The notes beneath the pieces are model-generated. The model was not told the origin of the DNA and ran no database searches. It worked only from the letters and a program-made list of their open reading frames with translations. A stretch of DNA of 16,639 bases from an uncultured Alphaproteobacteria bacterium (GTDB lineage Bacteria; Pseudomonadota; Alphaproteobacteria; Rs-D84): positions 1-16,639 of the forward strand of contig CAMZDE010000019.1 in assembly GCA_947305255.1 (NCBI GenBank), given 5' to 3'. Shown piece by piece: positions 1-4,734 of the stretch; the stretch's first letter is position 1; every line of letters begins with the position of its first letter. The translations under genes and the position numbers were made by a program.

Positions 1-255
1 CAACGCTTTTTTAATGTAATACGACACAGGTGGCAATTTCATAATAAATTCGAAAGTGCGATCTGTATAAACAGTAATAATGCAAGGAATTGGCATTCCT
101 GGTTCTTTATCGGCTGTTTTGTCGTTAAATTGTTTGCAGAATTCTGCGATGTTAACACCGGCAGCACCCAACGCAGGTCCAATTGGTGGCGCAGGATTCG
201 CCTGTTTTGCAGGGACTACTAATTTAACAATCCCTTTTAATTCTTTTTTTGCCAT
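1..255 (-). CDS. rplK: 50S ribosomal protein L11 (partial, 3' end beyond the left edge)
   Basis: Reading leftward from the ATG at 255 gives 85 residues starting MAKKELKGIVKLVVPAKQ, with the segment ANPAPPIGPALGAAGVNI. The PPIGPALGxxGVNI stretch is the hallmark of the L11 N-terminal domain. L11 sits at the GTPase-associated centre of the large subunit and contacts elongation factors. L11 is usually about 140 residues, so roughly the last 55, including most of the rRNA-binding domain, lie outside the window. A GGAG Shine-Dalgarno sequence lies just upstream of the ATG. It follows nusG by about 80 bases on the same strand, the usual secE-nusG-rplK order. Identification is firm. Confidence 0.96.
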   Translation of the reverse strand, partial: MAKKELKGIVKLVVPAKQANPAPPIGPALGAAGVNIAEFCKQFNDKTADKEPGMPIPCIITVYTDRTFEFIMKLPPVSYYIKKAL

Positions 256-335
256 TTTTTCACTCCATTTTTTTGTTCTGTTGTGTCGTGGTGCGATGTG
301 GCGCATCTACCACGGTTATTCAATCCAAAAACGGA

Positions 336-881
336 TTAAATTCTTTCTACCTGAGCGAATTCCAATTCGACACTGGTTTCACGCCCAAATACCAAAATCG
401 TCACAGTCATTTTCTGTTTAACATTATCAACATTCGACGCAATACCGTTAAAGTTTGCAAACGGCCCATCGATTACATGAACTTCTTGACCTTCTTCATA
501 AACAGTGTCTTCGGCGACCACAGAGCCTTCTTCGACCTGTTTCAACAAACGACGTGCTTCGGTTTCAGTAATAGGAATTGGTTTAGATTGATTCTTGGTT
601 TTTTGCCCCAAAAACATAACAACCTGAGGCATCAAACGAACCAGAGAAAATGTTTCATTATTCATAACCATTTGAACAACGATATAGCCAGGGAAAAACT
701 TTTTTTCTGTTTTCACACGTTTCCCAGCCTTAACCTCAGAAACTTCGCGTGTTGGAACCAAAATTTCACCGAAATAGGCATTTAATTTACGTTTATCAAC
801 CTGTTCACGAATTTCGCGCGCGACTTTGTCTTCGCATCCCGTGTGAACATTCACGACAAACCACTGCATTTTTTCATCCAT
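336..881 (-). CDS. nusG: transcription termination/antitermination factor NusG
   Basis: This 181-residue protein matches the usual NusG length. The N-terminal NGN domain covers about residues 5-110, starting QWFVVNVHTGCEDKVA and including the conserved KKFFPGYIVVQM. A C-terminal KOW domain (about 128-181) contains EGQEVHVIDGPFANFNGIA. NusG binds the RNA polymerase clamp through the NGN domain, increases processivity, and links polymerase to Rho or ribosomal S10 through KOW. The start at 881 is supported by AAGGAAAG a few bases upstream; a second Met four codons in is less well placed. It lies between secE and rplK in the conserved operon. Long open frames on the opposite strand here are shadows. 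Identification is firm. Confidence 0.97.
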   Translation of the reverse strand: MDEKMQWFVVNVHTGCEDKVAREIREQVDKRKLNAYFGEILVPTREVSEVKAGKRVKTEKKFFPGYIVVQMVMNNETFSLVRLMPQVVMFLGQKTKNQSKPIPITETEARRLLKQVEEGSVVAEDTVYEEGQEVHVIDGPFANFNGIASNVDNVKQKMTVTILVFGRETSVELEFAQVERI

Positions 882-913
882 AACACTTTCCTTTGTATTT
901 TCGTATCTTTATT

Positions 914-1093
914 TCAGAAAATCCAACCCACCAAGGCGTTCAAAATACCATCAACAATAAAAAAGAACAACGCAGCCAGCGCAGAAAACAACAATATCAT
1001 ACCCGTTGTATGCACCACAGTTTTGCGGTCAGGCCAAACAATTTTGAACCATTCTGAACGCACCGCTTTGATAAAATCTATTATTTTTTTCAT
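914..1093 (-). CDS. secE: preprotein translocase subunit SecE
   Basis: A 59-residue frame from ATG at 1093 to TGA at 914-916. It begins MKKIIDFIKAVRSEWFKIVW and continues PDRKTVVHTTG, followed by one hydrophobic segment (about residues 31-54). The amphipathic helix with the SEWxKxxWPxRKxV signature followed by a single transmembrane helix is diagnostic of short SecE. SecE clamps the two halves of the SecY channel in the inner membrane. It sits 32 bases before nusG and about 37 bases after tRNA-Trp, the canonical order. The Shine-Dalgarno is modest (GGAA about 9 bases upstream). Identification is firm from the motif and context. Confidence 0.94.
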   Translation of the reverse strand: MKKIIDFIKAVRSEWFKIVWPDRKTVVHTTGMILLFSALAALFFFIVDGILNALVGWIF

Positions 1094-1130
1094 TAAAAAT
1101 TCCGATTCTGTTGTTGTTCCCGTGTTTTTC

Positions 1131-1204
1131 TGGCAGGGGCTGAAGGAATCGAACCCTCATCCGCGGTTTTGGAGACCGATATTCTACCGTTGAACTAAGC
1201 CCCT
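1131..1204 (-). tRNA. trnW: tRNA-Trp (anticodon CCA)
   Basis: Read on the minus strand, the 5' acceptor strand AGGGGCT pairs perfectly with AGCCCCT near the 3' end, followed by discriminator G and an encoded CCA (1131-1133). The anticodon arm is CGGT-CTCCAAA-ACCG. With T at position 33 the anticodon is CCA, decoding UGG (Trp). The T arm contains GGGTTCGATTCC. Its place directly upstream of secE-nusG is the common proteobacterial arrangement. A reading as tRNA-Gly (TCC) would shift the anticodon loop off the conserved U33, so it was rejected. Confidence 0.96.
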
Positions 1205-1282
1205 TTGAAACTTAACTTATTTAATCTGTCCCCATAAAAACACCCCAGCATTTTGCCTTTTGTTGTATCGATAATCGGTGCA

Positions 1283-1310
1283 AGCATAGCACACCAATAT
1301 CAAAAATCAA
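1283..1310 (-). promoter_or_regulatory. putative sigma-70 promoter for tRNA-Trp-secE-nusG-rplK
   Basis: On the minus strand, TTGATT (1305-1310) and TATGCT (1283-1288) are separated by 16 bases. This predicts initiation near 1276, about 70 bases before the tRNA 5' end. No terminator is seen between the tRNA and secE, so one transcript could cover all four genes. Prediction from sequence only. Confidence 0.55.
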
Positions 1311-1384
1311 GTAGAAATATTATAATATCTTAAAAATTTTATAGCAAGTGTAAATCAGGTTATCTTTTTTTCGGATTTTTACTA

Positions 1385-1413
1385 TTGCAGTGAATTTTAA
1401 AATGTGTTAGAAT
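1385..1413 (+). promoter_or_regulatory. putative sigma-70 promoter for the structured RNA
   Basis: TTGCAG (1385-1390), a 17-base spacer and TAGAAT (1408-1413) predict initiation near 1419-1421, exactly where the structured RNA begins with GAACC. It is one of the best promoter matches in the window, and no open reading frame starts until 1653. Confidence 0.6.
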
Positions 1414-1419
1414 GCATTT

Positions 1420-1630
1420 GAACCTGAGGGATTGGGTTCGGGGCTGTAGCAAGCCTTGGTTAAGCCGGTGCAAAACGCATCGCAATCTTGATATGAACGG
1501 TGTTTTGTGCCGTTATCATCCCTGACATATGGTTGGGGAGCCGTCGGTGTATATATGAAGGCCGCGGAATCAAGCTTAACTGATTTGCTAACTCCCCGAC
1601 CACCAATTTCTTTGGTGGTCTTTGTTTTTT
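1420..1630 (+). ncRNA. structured RNA of about 200 nt, 6S-like or cis-acting leader, identity unknown
   Basis: The segment runs from a predicted start near 1420 to an intrinsic terminator at 1598-1630. It folds by inspection into a long interrupted rod. TCGGGG (1438-1443) pairs with CCCCGA (1594-1599), TAGCAA (1447-1452) with TTGCTA (1585-1590), and GTTAAGC (1459-1465) with GCTTAAC (1574-1580). Small internal loops separate these helices. Inside are local hairpins, for example GGTGC/GCATC around 1467-1481 and AACGG/CCGTT around 1496-1514. The 5' end has its own GAACC/GGTTC hairpin (1420-1439). Own promoter, own terminator, rod shape and size would suit 6S RNA. Its position right before a gene start would also suit a riboswitch-like leader. 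I recognise no signature of SRP RNA, RNase P RNA, tmRNA, or the TPP, FMN and cobalamin riboswitches. Confidence 0.6.
1598..1630 (+). terminator. intrinsic terminator ending the structured RNA
   Basis: GACCACCAA (1598-1606) pairs perfectly with TTGGTGGTC (1612-1620) around a 5-base loop, followed by TTTGTTTTTT (1621-1630). It ends only 10 bases before the ribosome binding site of the next gene. Its left arm shares GA (1598-1599) with the outer helix of the RNA, so the two structures compete slightly. Confidence 0.85.
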
Positions 1631-1652
1631 TAACAACTATGAGGGAAAAACC

Positions 1653-2135
1653 ATGAATAAAAAAACACTATTAACACTGGCAATTATCGCTTTATTGCCT
1701 ATCACGGCACATGCAGACTATGTTTATAATGAGGTTGATCACCCCACTCCTGTTTCGTACAATGGTGGGACCGTGACCATGGCATCAAGTACTGGCCCAT
1801 ATCGAATTGCAACCATAGATGACAATGATGACGAACATATTGCATCAACTGCGTATGTCAAGGGTGCATATAACGATGCAATTGCTGCGATAAACACGAA
1901 ACAAAGGTCTTTGTACTATAATGACCCAGATACAGGAAATAGGCTACCAATTGCTCCCTATGTTGCAATGTCCCTTGATGATGTACAAGACAACGAACAA
2001 TTGATTAGTGCAGGCGCTGTCGATGATGCAATTGCAGACATTAATACTACAATATCAAATCAACGTGTTGAAATATACACAACGTGGGACGATGACACCG
2101 CAAAAACAGAAGTTGCATTTGTGACCGCACAATAG
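1653..2135 (+). CDS. small secreted protein of unknown function
   Basis: This 160-residue protein has a clear N-terminal signal peptide: MNKK, hydrophobic LLTLAIIALLPITA, and a probable cleavage after HADY or AHA. The mature part is acidic and low in hydrophobic clusters. It contains two similar segments, HIASTAYVKGAYNDAIAAIN and, about 50 residues later, LISAGAVDDAIADINTTISN, which look like a degenerate repeat predicted to be helical. Such segments resemble those in long surface proteins of related gut alphaproteobacteria (from memory, not checked). It could be a short relative or a truncated copy of one. GAGGGA at 1641-1646 is a well-placed ribosome site. The gene ends in TAG, followed two codons later by an in-frame TAA. 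Transcription presumably reads through the terminator just upstream. Confidence 0.75.
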   Translation: MNKKTLLTLAIIALLPITAHADYVYNEVDHPTPVSYNGGTVTMASSTGPYRIATIDDNDDEHIASTAYVKGAYNDAIAAINTKQRSLYYNDPDTGNRLPIAPYVAMSLDDVQDNEQLISAGAVDDAIADINTTISNQRVEIYTTWDDDTAKTEVAFVTAQ

Positions 2136-2157
2136 CAATAAACAAATAAAAAGAGAG

Positions 2158-2223
2158 GTGTCATTCCGAAGGAGCCGTTTTCACAAAGACACAGGCGTGT
2201 GGAAACGGCGACTGTGGGAATCC
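2158..2223. repeat. extragenic palindromic element 1
   Basis: GCCGTTTTCACA (2174-2185) pairs with TGTGGAAACGGC (2198-2209) with one G-T pair. Flanking ATTCC (2163-2167) and GGGAAT (2216-2221) extend the dyad. This looks like a REP or MITE-type intergenic repeat; copy number cannot be judged from one window. Confidence 0.5.
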
Positions 2224-2231
2224 TGTTGAAT

Positions 2232-2263
2232 AAAAAAGGCCGGTGTGGCGTGTACCACACCGG
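2232..2263 (-). terminator. perfect 9-bp hairpin with a T-run on the minus strand
   Basis: CCGGTGTGG (2240-2248) and CCACACCGG (2255-2263) form a perfect stem with a 6-base loop. An A-run at 2232-2237 would be a U-run on a minus-strand transcript. No minus-strand gene lies upstream for it to end, so it may simply be part of the repeat cluster. Confidence 0.4.
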
Positions 2264-2274
2264 AAACTAATTTG

Positions 2275-2343
2275 ACTGGATTGCCACGAATCCGCAATCA
2301 ACAACAGCATGCTTGGTTGCTGATTGCAGATTCTCGCAATGAC
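2275..2343. repeat. extragenic palindromic element 2
   Basis: The arms 2280-2300 and 2321-2340 are near-perfect inverted copies. ATTGC, GAATC and GCAATCA in the left arm are mirrored by TGATTGC, GATTC and GCAAT in the right. The centre is GCATGC-like. The ends (GACTGGATTGC ... GCAATGAC) resemble the widespread CATTGCGAG/CTGGATTGC class of bacterial palindromic repeats. An open frame that crosses it is a by-product of the repeat. Confidence 0.6.
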
Positions 2344-2381
2344 AATACGCTTTTGGTTCGTAATAATAAAACAGACGTTAC

Positions 2382-2422
2382 CCCCACCGCTTTGCCCCAC
2401 CCTTGCGGCGGGGTTTGTTTTT
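2382..2422 (+). terminator. probable intrinsic terminator downstream of the secreted-protein gene
   Basis: CCCCACCGC (2382-2390) pairs with GCGGCGGGG (2405-2413) with one mismatch around a 14-base loop, followed by TTTGTTTTT (2414-2422). It lies 250 bases beyond the gene, after the palindromic elements, and would insulate the secretion operon from upstream transcription. Confidence 0.55.
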
Positions 2423-2471
2423 CATTGCTTCGCGTCACGAAAGCAAATAATAAAAAATCTTAATTTTTTAC

Positions 2472-2501
2472 TTGCGCTATATAAATAAATTTGTCTACAA
2501 T
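2472..2501 (+). promoter_or_regulatory. putative sigma-70 promoter of the virB8-virB9-virB10 operon
   Basis: TTGCGC (2472-2477), an 18-base spacer and TACAAT (2496-2501) predict initiation near 2508, about 20 bases before the virB8 start. Confidence 0.45.
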
Positions 2502-2527
2502 CTTTATAAATAATGTAGGGGTATATA

Positions 2528-3220
2528 GTGTCAAAAATTATGGAACCGCCGGTTTTGGTCTCAAAAATGCTAACTTTTGTGTTGGCTGGGGCTGTTGCTG
2601 TGTTGGCAACGTTGGGGTTCGTGTTATTAAAAATGATTCCGTTGGAACGCCCTGAAATTTTCTTTCTTTTGACACCCACGCGTTCGTCTGACGTTGTCAT
2701 TGTGCCGATGGACAATGAACGCATGTTGAATTTTTATTTGCAAGGTTTTGTTCGCGAATATATTATTGCACGAAATACTTTGTATTCTGGGGCGCAATCA
2801 TATATCACACGCAATAATTGGTCGAACGTTGTGAAATTATGGTCGTCTGAGAAGGTGTTCAAAGATTTCACAAAAACATCATTATATCGTGATTATGTTT
2901 TCAGCACTACACCACCGTCCATATCGTGTTCTGTAAATTTCGAAGGGACAAATAACGAACGCGCAATTAAAGAGATGCATAACGGTTGGTATCAGGCTAA
3001 TTTTGTTTGGGTCTGCAAAGATGAAAATATTGGTGGACAGACCACATCAAAAAATTATAAGATACAATTAAGAATTGATTCTGAATTACAGGCTAAGATG
3101 TCGGGAACGTTGGAAAATCTGGAAAAACTGCGTCAAAATCCGTTGGGGGTTCAGGTGGTTGAATACGTTATCAAAGACGACATGGGTGATCCTTTGGATT
3201 CAGATACGAAATCTTGGTAA
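2528..3220 (+). CDS. virB8: VirB8-like type IV secretion inner-membrane protein
   Basis: This 230-residue protein has a short cytoplasmic N-terminus, one transmembrane helix at about residues 15-34 and a periplasmic domain of about 190 residues. The segment NFYLQGFVREYIIARNTLY resembles the VirB8 stretch 'VxxYVxARExY', followed by a W..V..W sequence of the type seen in the NTF2-like VirB8 fold. VirB8 nucleates assembly of the secretion core at the inner membrane. The GTG start is chosen because GGGG (2518-2521) sits 6 bases upstream; the in-frame ATG at 2540 is too far from it. It is the first gene of a three-gene operon, 26 bases before virB9. DotI/IcmL has the same fold, so a type IVB naming is possible. 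The assignment rests on motif, topology and neighbours. Confidence 0.8.
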   Translation: MSKIMEPPVLVSKMLTFVLAGAVAVLATLGFVLLKMIPLERPEIFFLLTPTRSSDVVIVPMDNERMLNFYLQGFVREYIIARNTLYSGAQSYITRNNWSNVVKLWSSEKVFKDFTKTSLYRDYVFSTTPPSISCSVNFEGTNNERAIKEMHNGWYQANFVWVCKDENIGGQTTSKNYKIQLRIDSELQAKMSGTLENLEKLRQNPLGVQVVEYVIKDDMGDPLDSDTKSW

Positions 3221-3246
3221 AGTTTTTTTAACAAGGGAAGGAAAAG

Positions 3247-3666
3247 ATGAAGTTTGTAAAAACATATAAATTAGCGGTTTCTCTGTTCGCGATTTGTTGC
3301 GCAATGCCTGCGGTTGCTGATTATCAGGCGGCATGGGACAATCCTCGCGCAAATATGGCGGCCGGTTCAACCCAACCGGGGTATGCGAATTTGACATGGT
3401 CAACGGGAACTGTGTTGCCTATAAAAACCCGTTCAGGGATGGCGACTTTGGTGACGTTGCCCAGCGGTGAAAAAATCGATGACTATTTGATTGGAAATGC
3501 TAATTTGTTTAACGTCGAAACATCCCAAGGCGCACAAACTCTATATATTCAGCCGACTGATGATAATCACGGCAGTGATACTAATTTAATCGTGACAGGA
3601 CAATCGGGAAACAAATATATATTCTATTTGCGTGCATATCCGATTAATTCAAATGAAATTTCTTAG
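3247..3666 (+). CDS. VirB9-like N-terminal half (signal peptide plus N-terminal domain)
   Basis: 139 residues ending at TAG 3664-3666. Residues 1-24 form a Sec signal peptide with probable cleavage after PAVA. The following beta-rich domain shows the VirB9 N-terminal pattern: LPIKTRSGMATLVTLPSGE, then TLYIQPTDDN, then TNLIVTGQSGNKYIFYL. In VirB9 this domain lies in the periplasm and contacts VirB10 in the inner layer of the core complex. The ribosome site is strong (AAGGGAAGGA just before the ATG). If translation ends at the TAG, a secreted fragment without the outer-membrane-layer domain would result. The family assignment is good; whether the fragment is stable is unknown. Confidence 0.75.
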   Translation: MKFVKTYKLAVSLFAICCAMPAVADYQAAWDNPRANMAAGSTQPGYANLTWSTGTVLPIKTRSGMATLVTLPSGEKIDDYLIGNANLFNVETSQGAQTLYIQPTDDNHGSDTNLIVTGQSGNKYIFYLRAYPINSNEIS

Positions 3667-3672
3667 TCCCAA

Positions 3673-4731
3673 GTGGACGTTTCGTTGGGCAATGGTGGTG
3701 CGGTTATGACGGCACCGAATGCGGCGGCACCGGCATCTATGGGGACATTGGCGTCAAAATCTGCGACCAGTAAAAAATCGGTCATTGGTGTTGACGGCGA
3801 AGATTATGGTTGGATAAAAACTATGAAGATTGATCCGTCTGAATTCCGTTTTGATTTGGATATATTCGTACCAAATCCTGATGATTATGTTATCGCCCCA
3901 GAACGTGTATGGCGCGACAGAATATTCACATACATTGATTTTGGTGACAAAGTTATTTCTATGACACAACGTCCGGTCGTATCATTGTTGGTTGAAGGTG
4001 GCGAAAGCCCTGTCAGTTTCCGCACTGATGGCGAAGACGGTCGTTTGTTAATTGTTGAAGCGGTTGGCGATATGGTATTGCGTAGTGGTCAACGCATTGT
4101 TTGCATTAAAAAGCGCGCTAAACCTTTCTTGATTGCAGATACTGCGTCGGTTATGGCGTTGGCAGAGGCGAATGTTGCACAATCGTTGGCGGCAAACCAG
4201 TCTTTGAACACGATTGCATATAACGATGAAATGTATGCGATGAATGCGAACATTAATAATTATACTACGACACCGACATATGTGTACGACCAATCACAAC
4301 CTCAAATGGCATATGCGATGTCTGGCGTGGGTTATGGTGCATCATCTGGCATGGCGATGATACCAACAGAACGCGCAACTGCGGGATCTTATTTGCCGGG
4401 GACAAATATCCCATTAATTTCCAGCAATCAAACGGGGGTCGCGATTGAATTAAAATCTGATACGTCGGTTAAGGCGTTGAATGATTATTGGACTGATTTA
4501 TTGGCGAAATTCAGCGGCGATGACGGCGTTGGTGTATTAACACCGTACAAAAACAGCGTATTCTTTGCGGTTGATGAACAGGGTGTCGGTGATTTGGGTT
4601 CTGAATCCGTGACGGCACGTTTGTATCGTTTGCGCATTGGGCCGTTGGCTGATATCGATACCGCCCAGAAATTATGCGATCAATTATTAAAATTCAGTGG
4701 AACAAGTTGTCACGTGGTCAGAATACAGTAA
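3673..4731 (+). CDS. VirB9-like C-terminal half fused to a SPOR domain
   Basis: The frame continues after the TAG. Counting from the GTG at 3673, residues about 64-148 are the VirB9 C-terminal domain: VIAPERVWRDRIFTYIDF, then RPVVSLLVEGGE, then DMVLRSGQRIVCIKKR, matching the pattern 'vRvfDDGrfTyi.F ... vlRlGkrvvCi.N'. Residues about 150-250 are a low-complexity linker. The last ~98 residues look like a SPOR domain (AIELKSD...ARLYRLRIGPLADIDTAQKL...SGTSCHVVR). SPOR domains bind denuded peptidoglycan glycans. A start at this GTG has no Shine-Dalgarno and would lack a signal peptide. An in-frame ATG at 3706 is preceded by GGTGGTG and could allow reinitiation, but the product would stay cytoplasmic. 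The fragment is best read as part of the upstream gene. Confidence 0.72.
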   Translation: MDVSLGNGGAVMTAPNAAAPASMGTLASKSATSKKSVIGVDGEDYGWIKTMKIDPSEFRFDLDIFVPNPDDYVIAPERVWRDRIFTYIDFGDKVISMTQRPVVSLLVEGGESPVSFRTDGEDGRLLIVEAVGDMVLRSGQRIVCIKKRAKPFLIADTASVMALAEANVAQSLAANQSLNTIAYNDEMYAMNANINNYTTTPTYVYDQSQPQMAYAMSGVGYGASSGMAMIPTERATAGSYLPGTNIPLISSNQTGVAIELKSDTSVKALNDYWTDLLAKFSGDDGVGVLTPYKNSVFFAVDEQGVGDLGSESVTARLYRLRIGPLADIDTAQKLCDQLLKFSGTSCHVVRIQ

Positions 4732-4734
4732 AAA

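Larger units (their letters stand above)
2136..2527. other. intergenic region filled with dyads, no credible gene
   Basis: About 390 bases between the secreted-protein gene and virB8. It holds two palindromic elements, two further hairpins and the virB8 promoter. Short open frames on both strands follow the repeats, lack signal, domain or coding character, and were not called. Confidence 0.6.
3247..4731 (+). pseudogene. virB9: VirB9/CagX-like protein with C-terminal SPOR domain, frame interrupted by TAG
   Basis: From ATG 3247 to TAA 4729-4731 there is one continuous frame of 494 codons, broken only by TAG at 3664-3666 (codon 140). The sequence around it reads ...NEIS-stop-SQVDVSL... The stop falls in the linker between the N- and C-terminal VirB9 domains. 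Both sides look like good coding sequence, and no frameshift is needed to join them. This points to a recent point mutation, a sequence error, or suppression of TAG. Canonical VirB9 is about 270-300 residues; the excess here is a Ser/Ala/Met/Asn-rich linker and a SPOR-like domain. virB10 begins 3 bases after the final stop. If the stop is real and efficient, no complete VirB9 is made. The two halves are described separately. Confidence 0.8.

Noticed and set aside
249..785. Long plus-strand open frame opposite nusG, and a similar one at 843-1193
   Set aside because: They are antisense to nusG, secE and tRNA-Trp, whose identities are certain; no ribosome site or domain.
1420..1630. Possible tmRNA, SRP RNA, RNase P RNA or a known riboswitch
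   Set aside because: No tag-peptide frame with tRNA-like T arm, no GGAAGCAGCC-type SRP apical loop, no GAGGAAAGTC-type RNase P start, and no TPP, FMN or cobalamin core motifs could be found by eye.
2232..2263. Hairpin read as a real terminator for a minus-strand gene
   Set aside because: No credible minus-strand gene lies upstream of it, so a terminator role is not supported beyond the sequence form.
2161..2463. Overlapping open frames on both strands in the repeat region
   Set aside because: They follow the palindromic elements, have no Shine-Dalgarno or protein-like features, and look like translated repeat sequence.
3673..4731. Independent gene starting at GTG 3673
   Set aside because: No ribosome site at the GTG, no signal peptide, and the sequence continues the VirB9 frame directly after the TAG.
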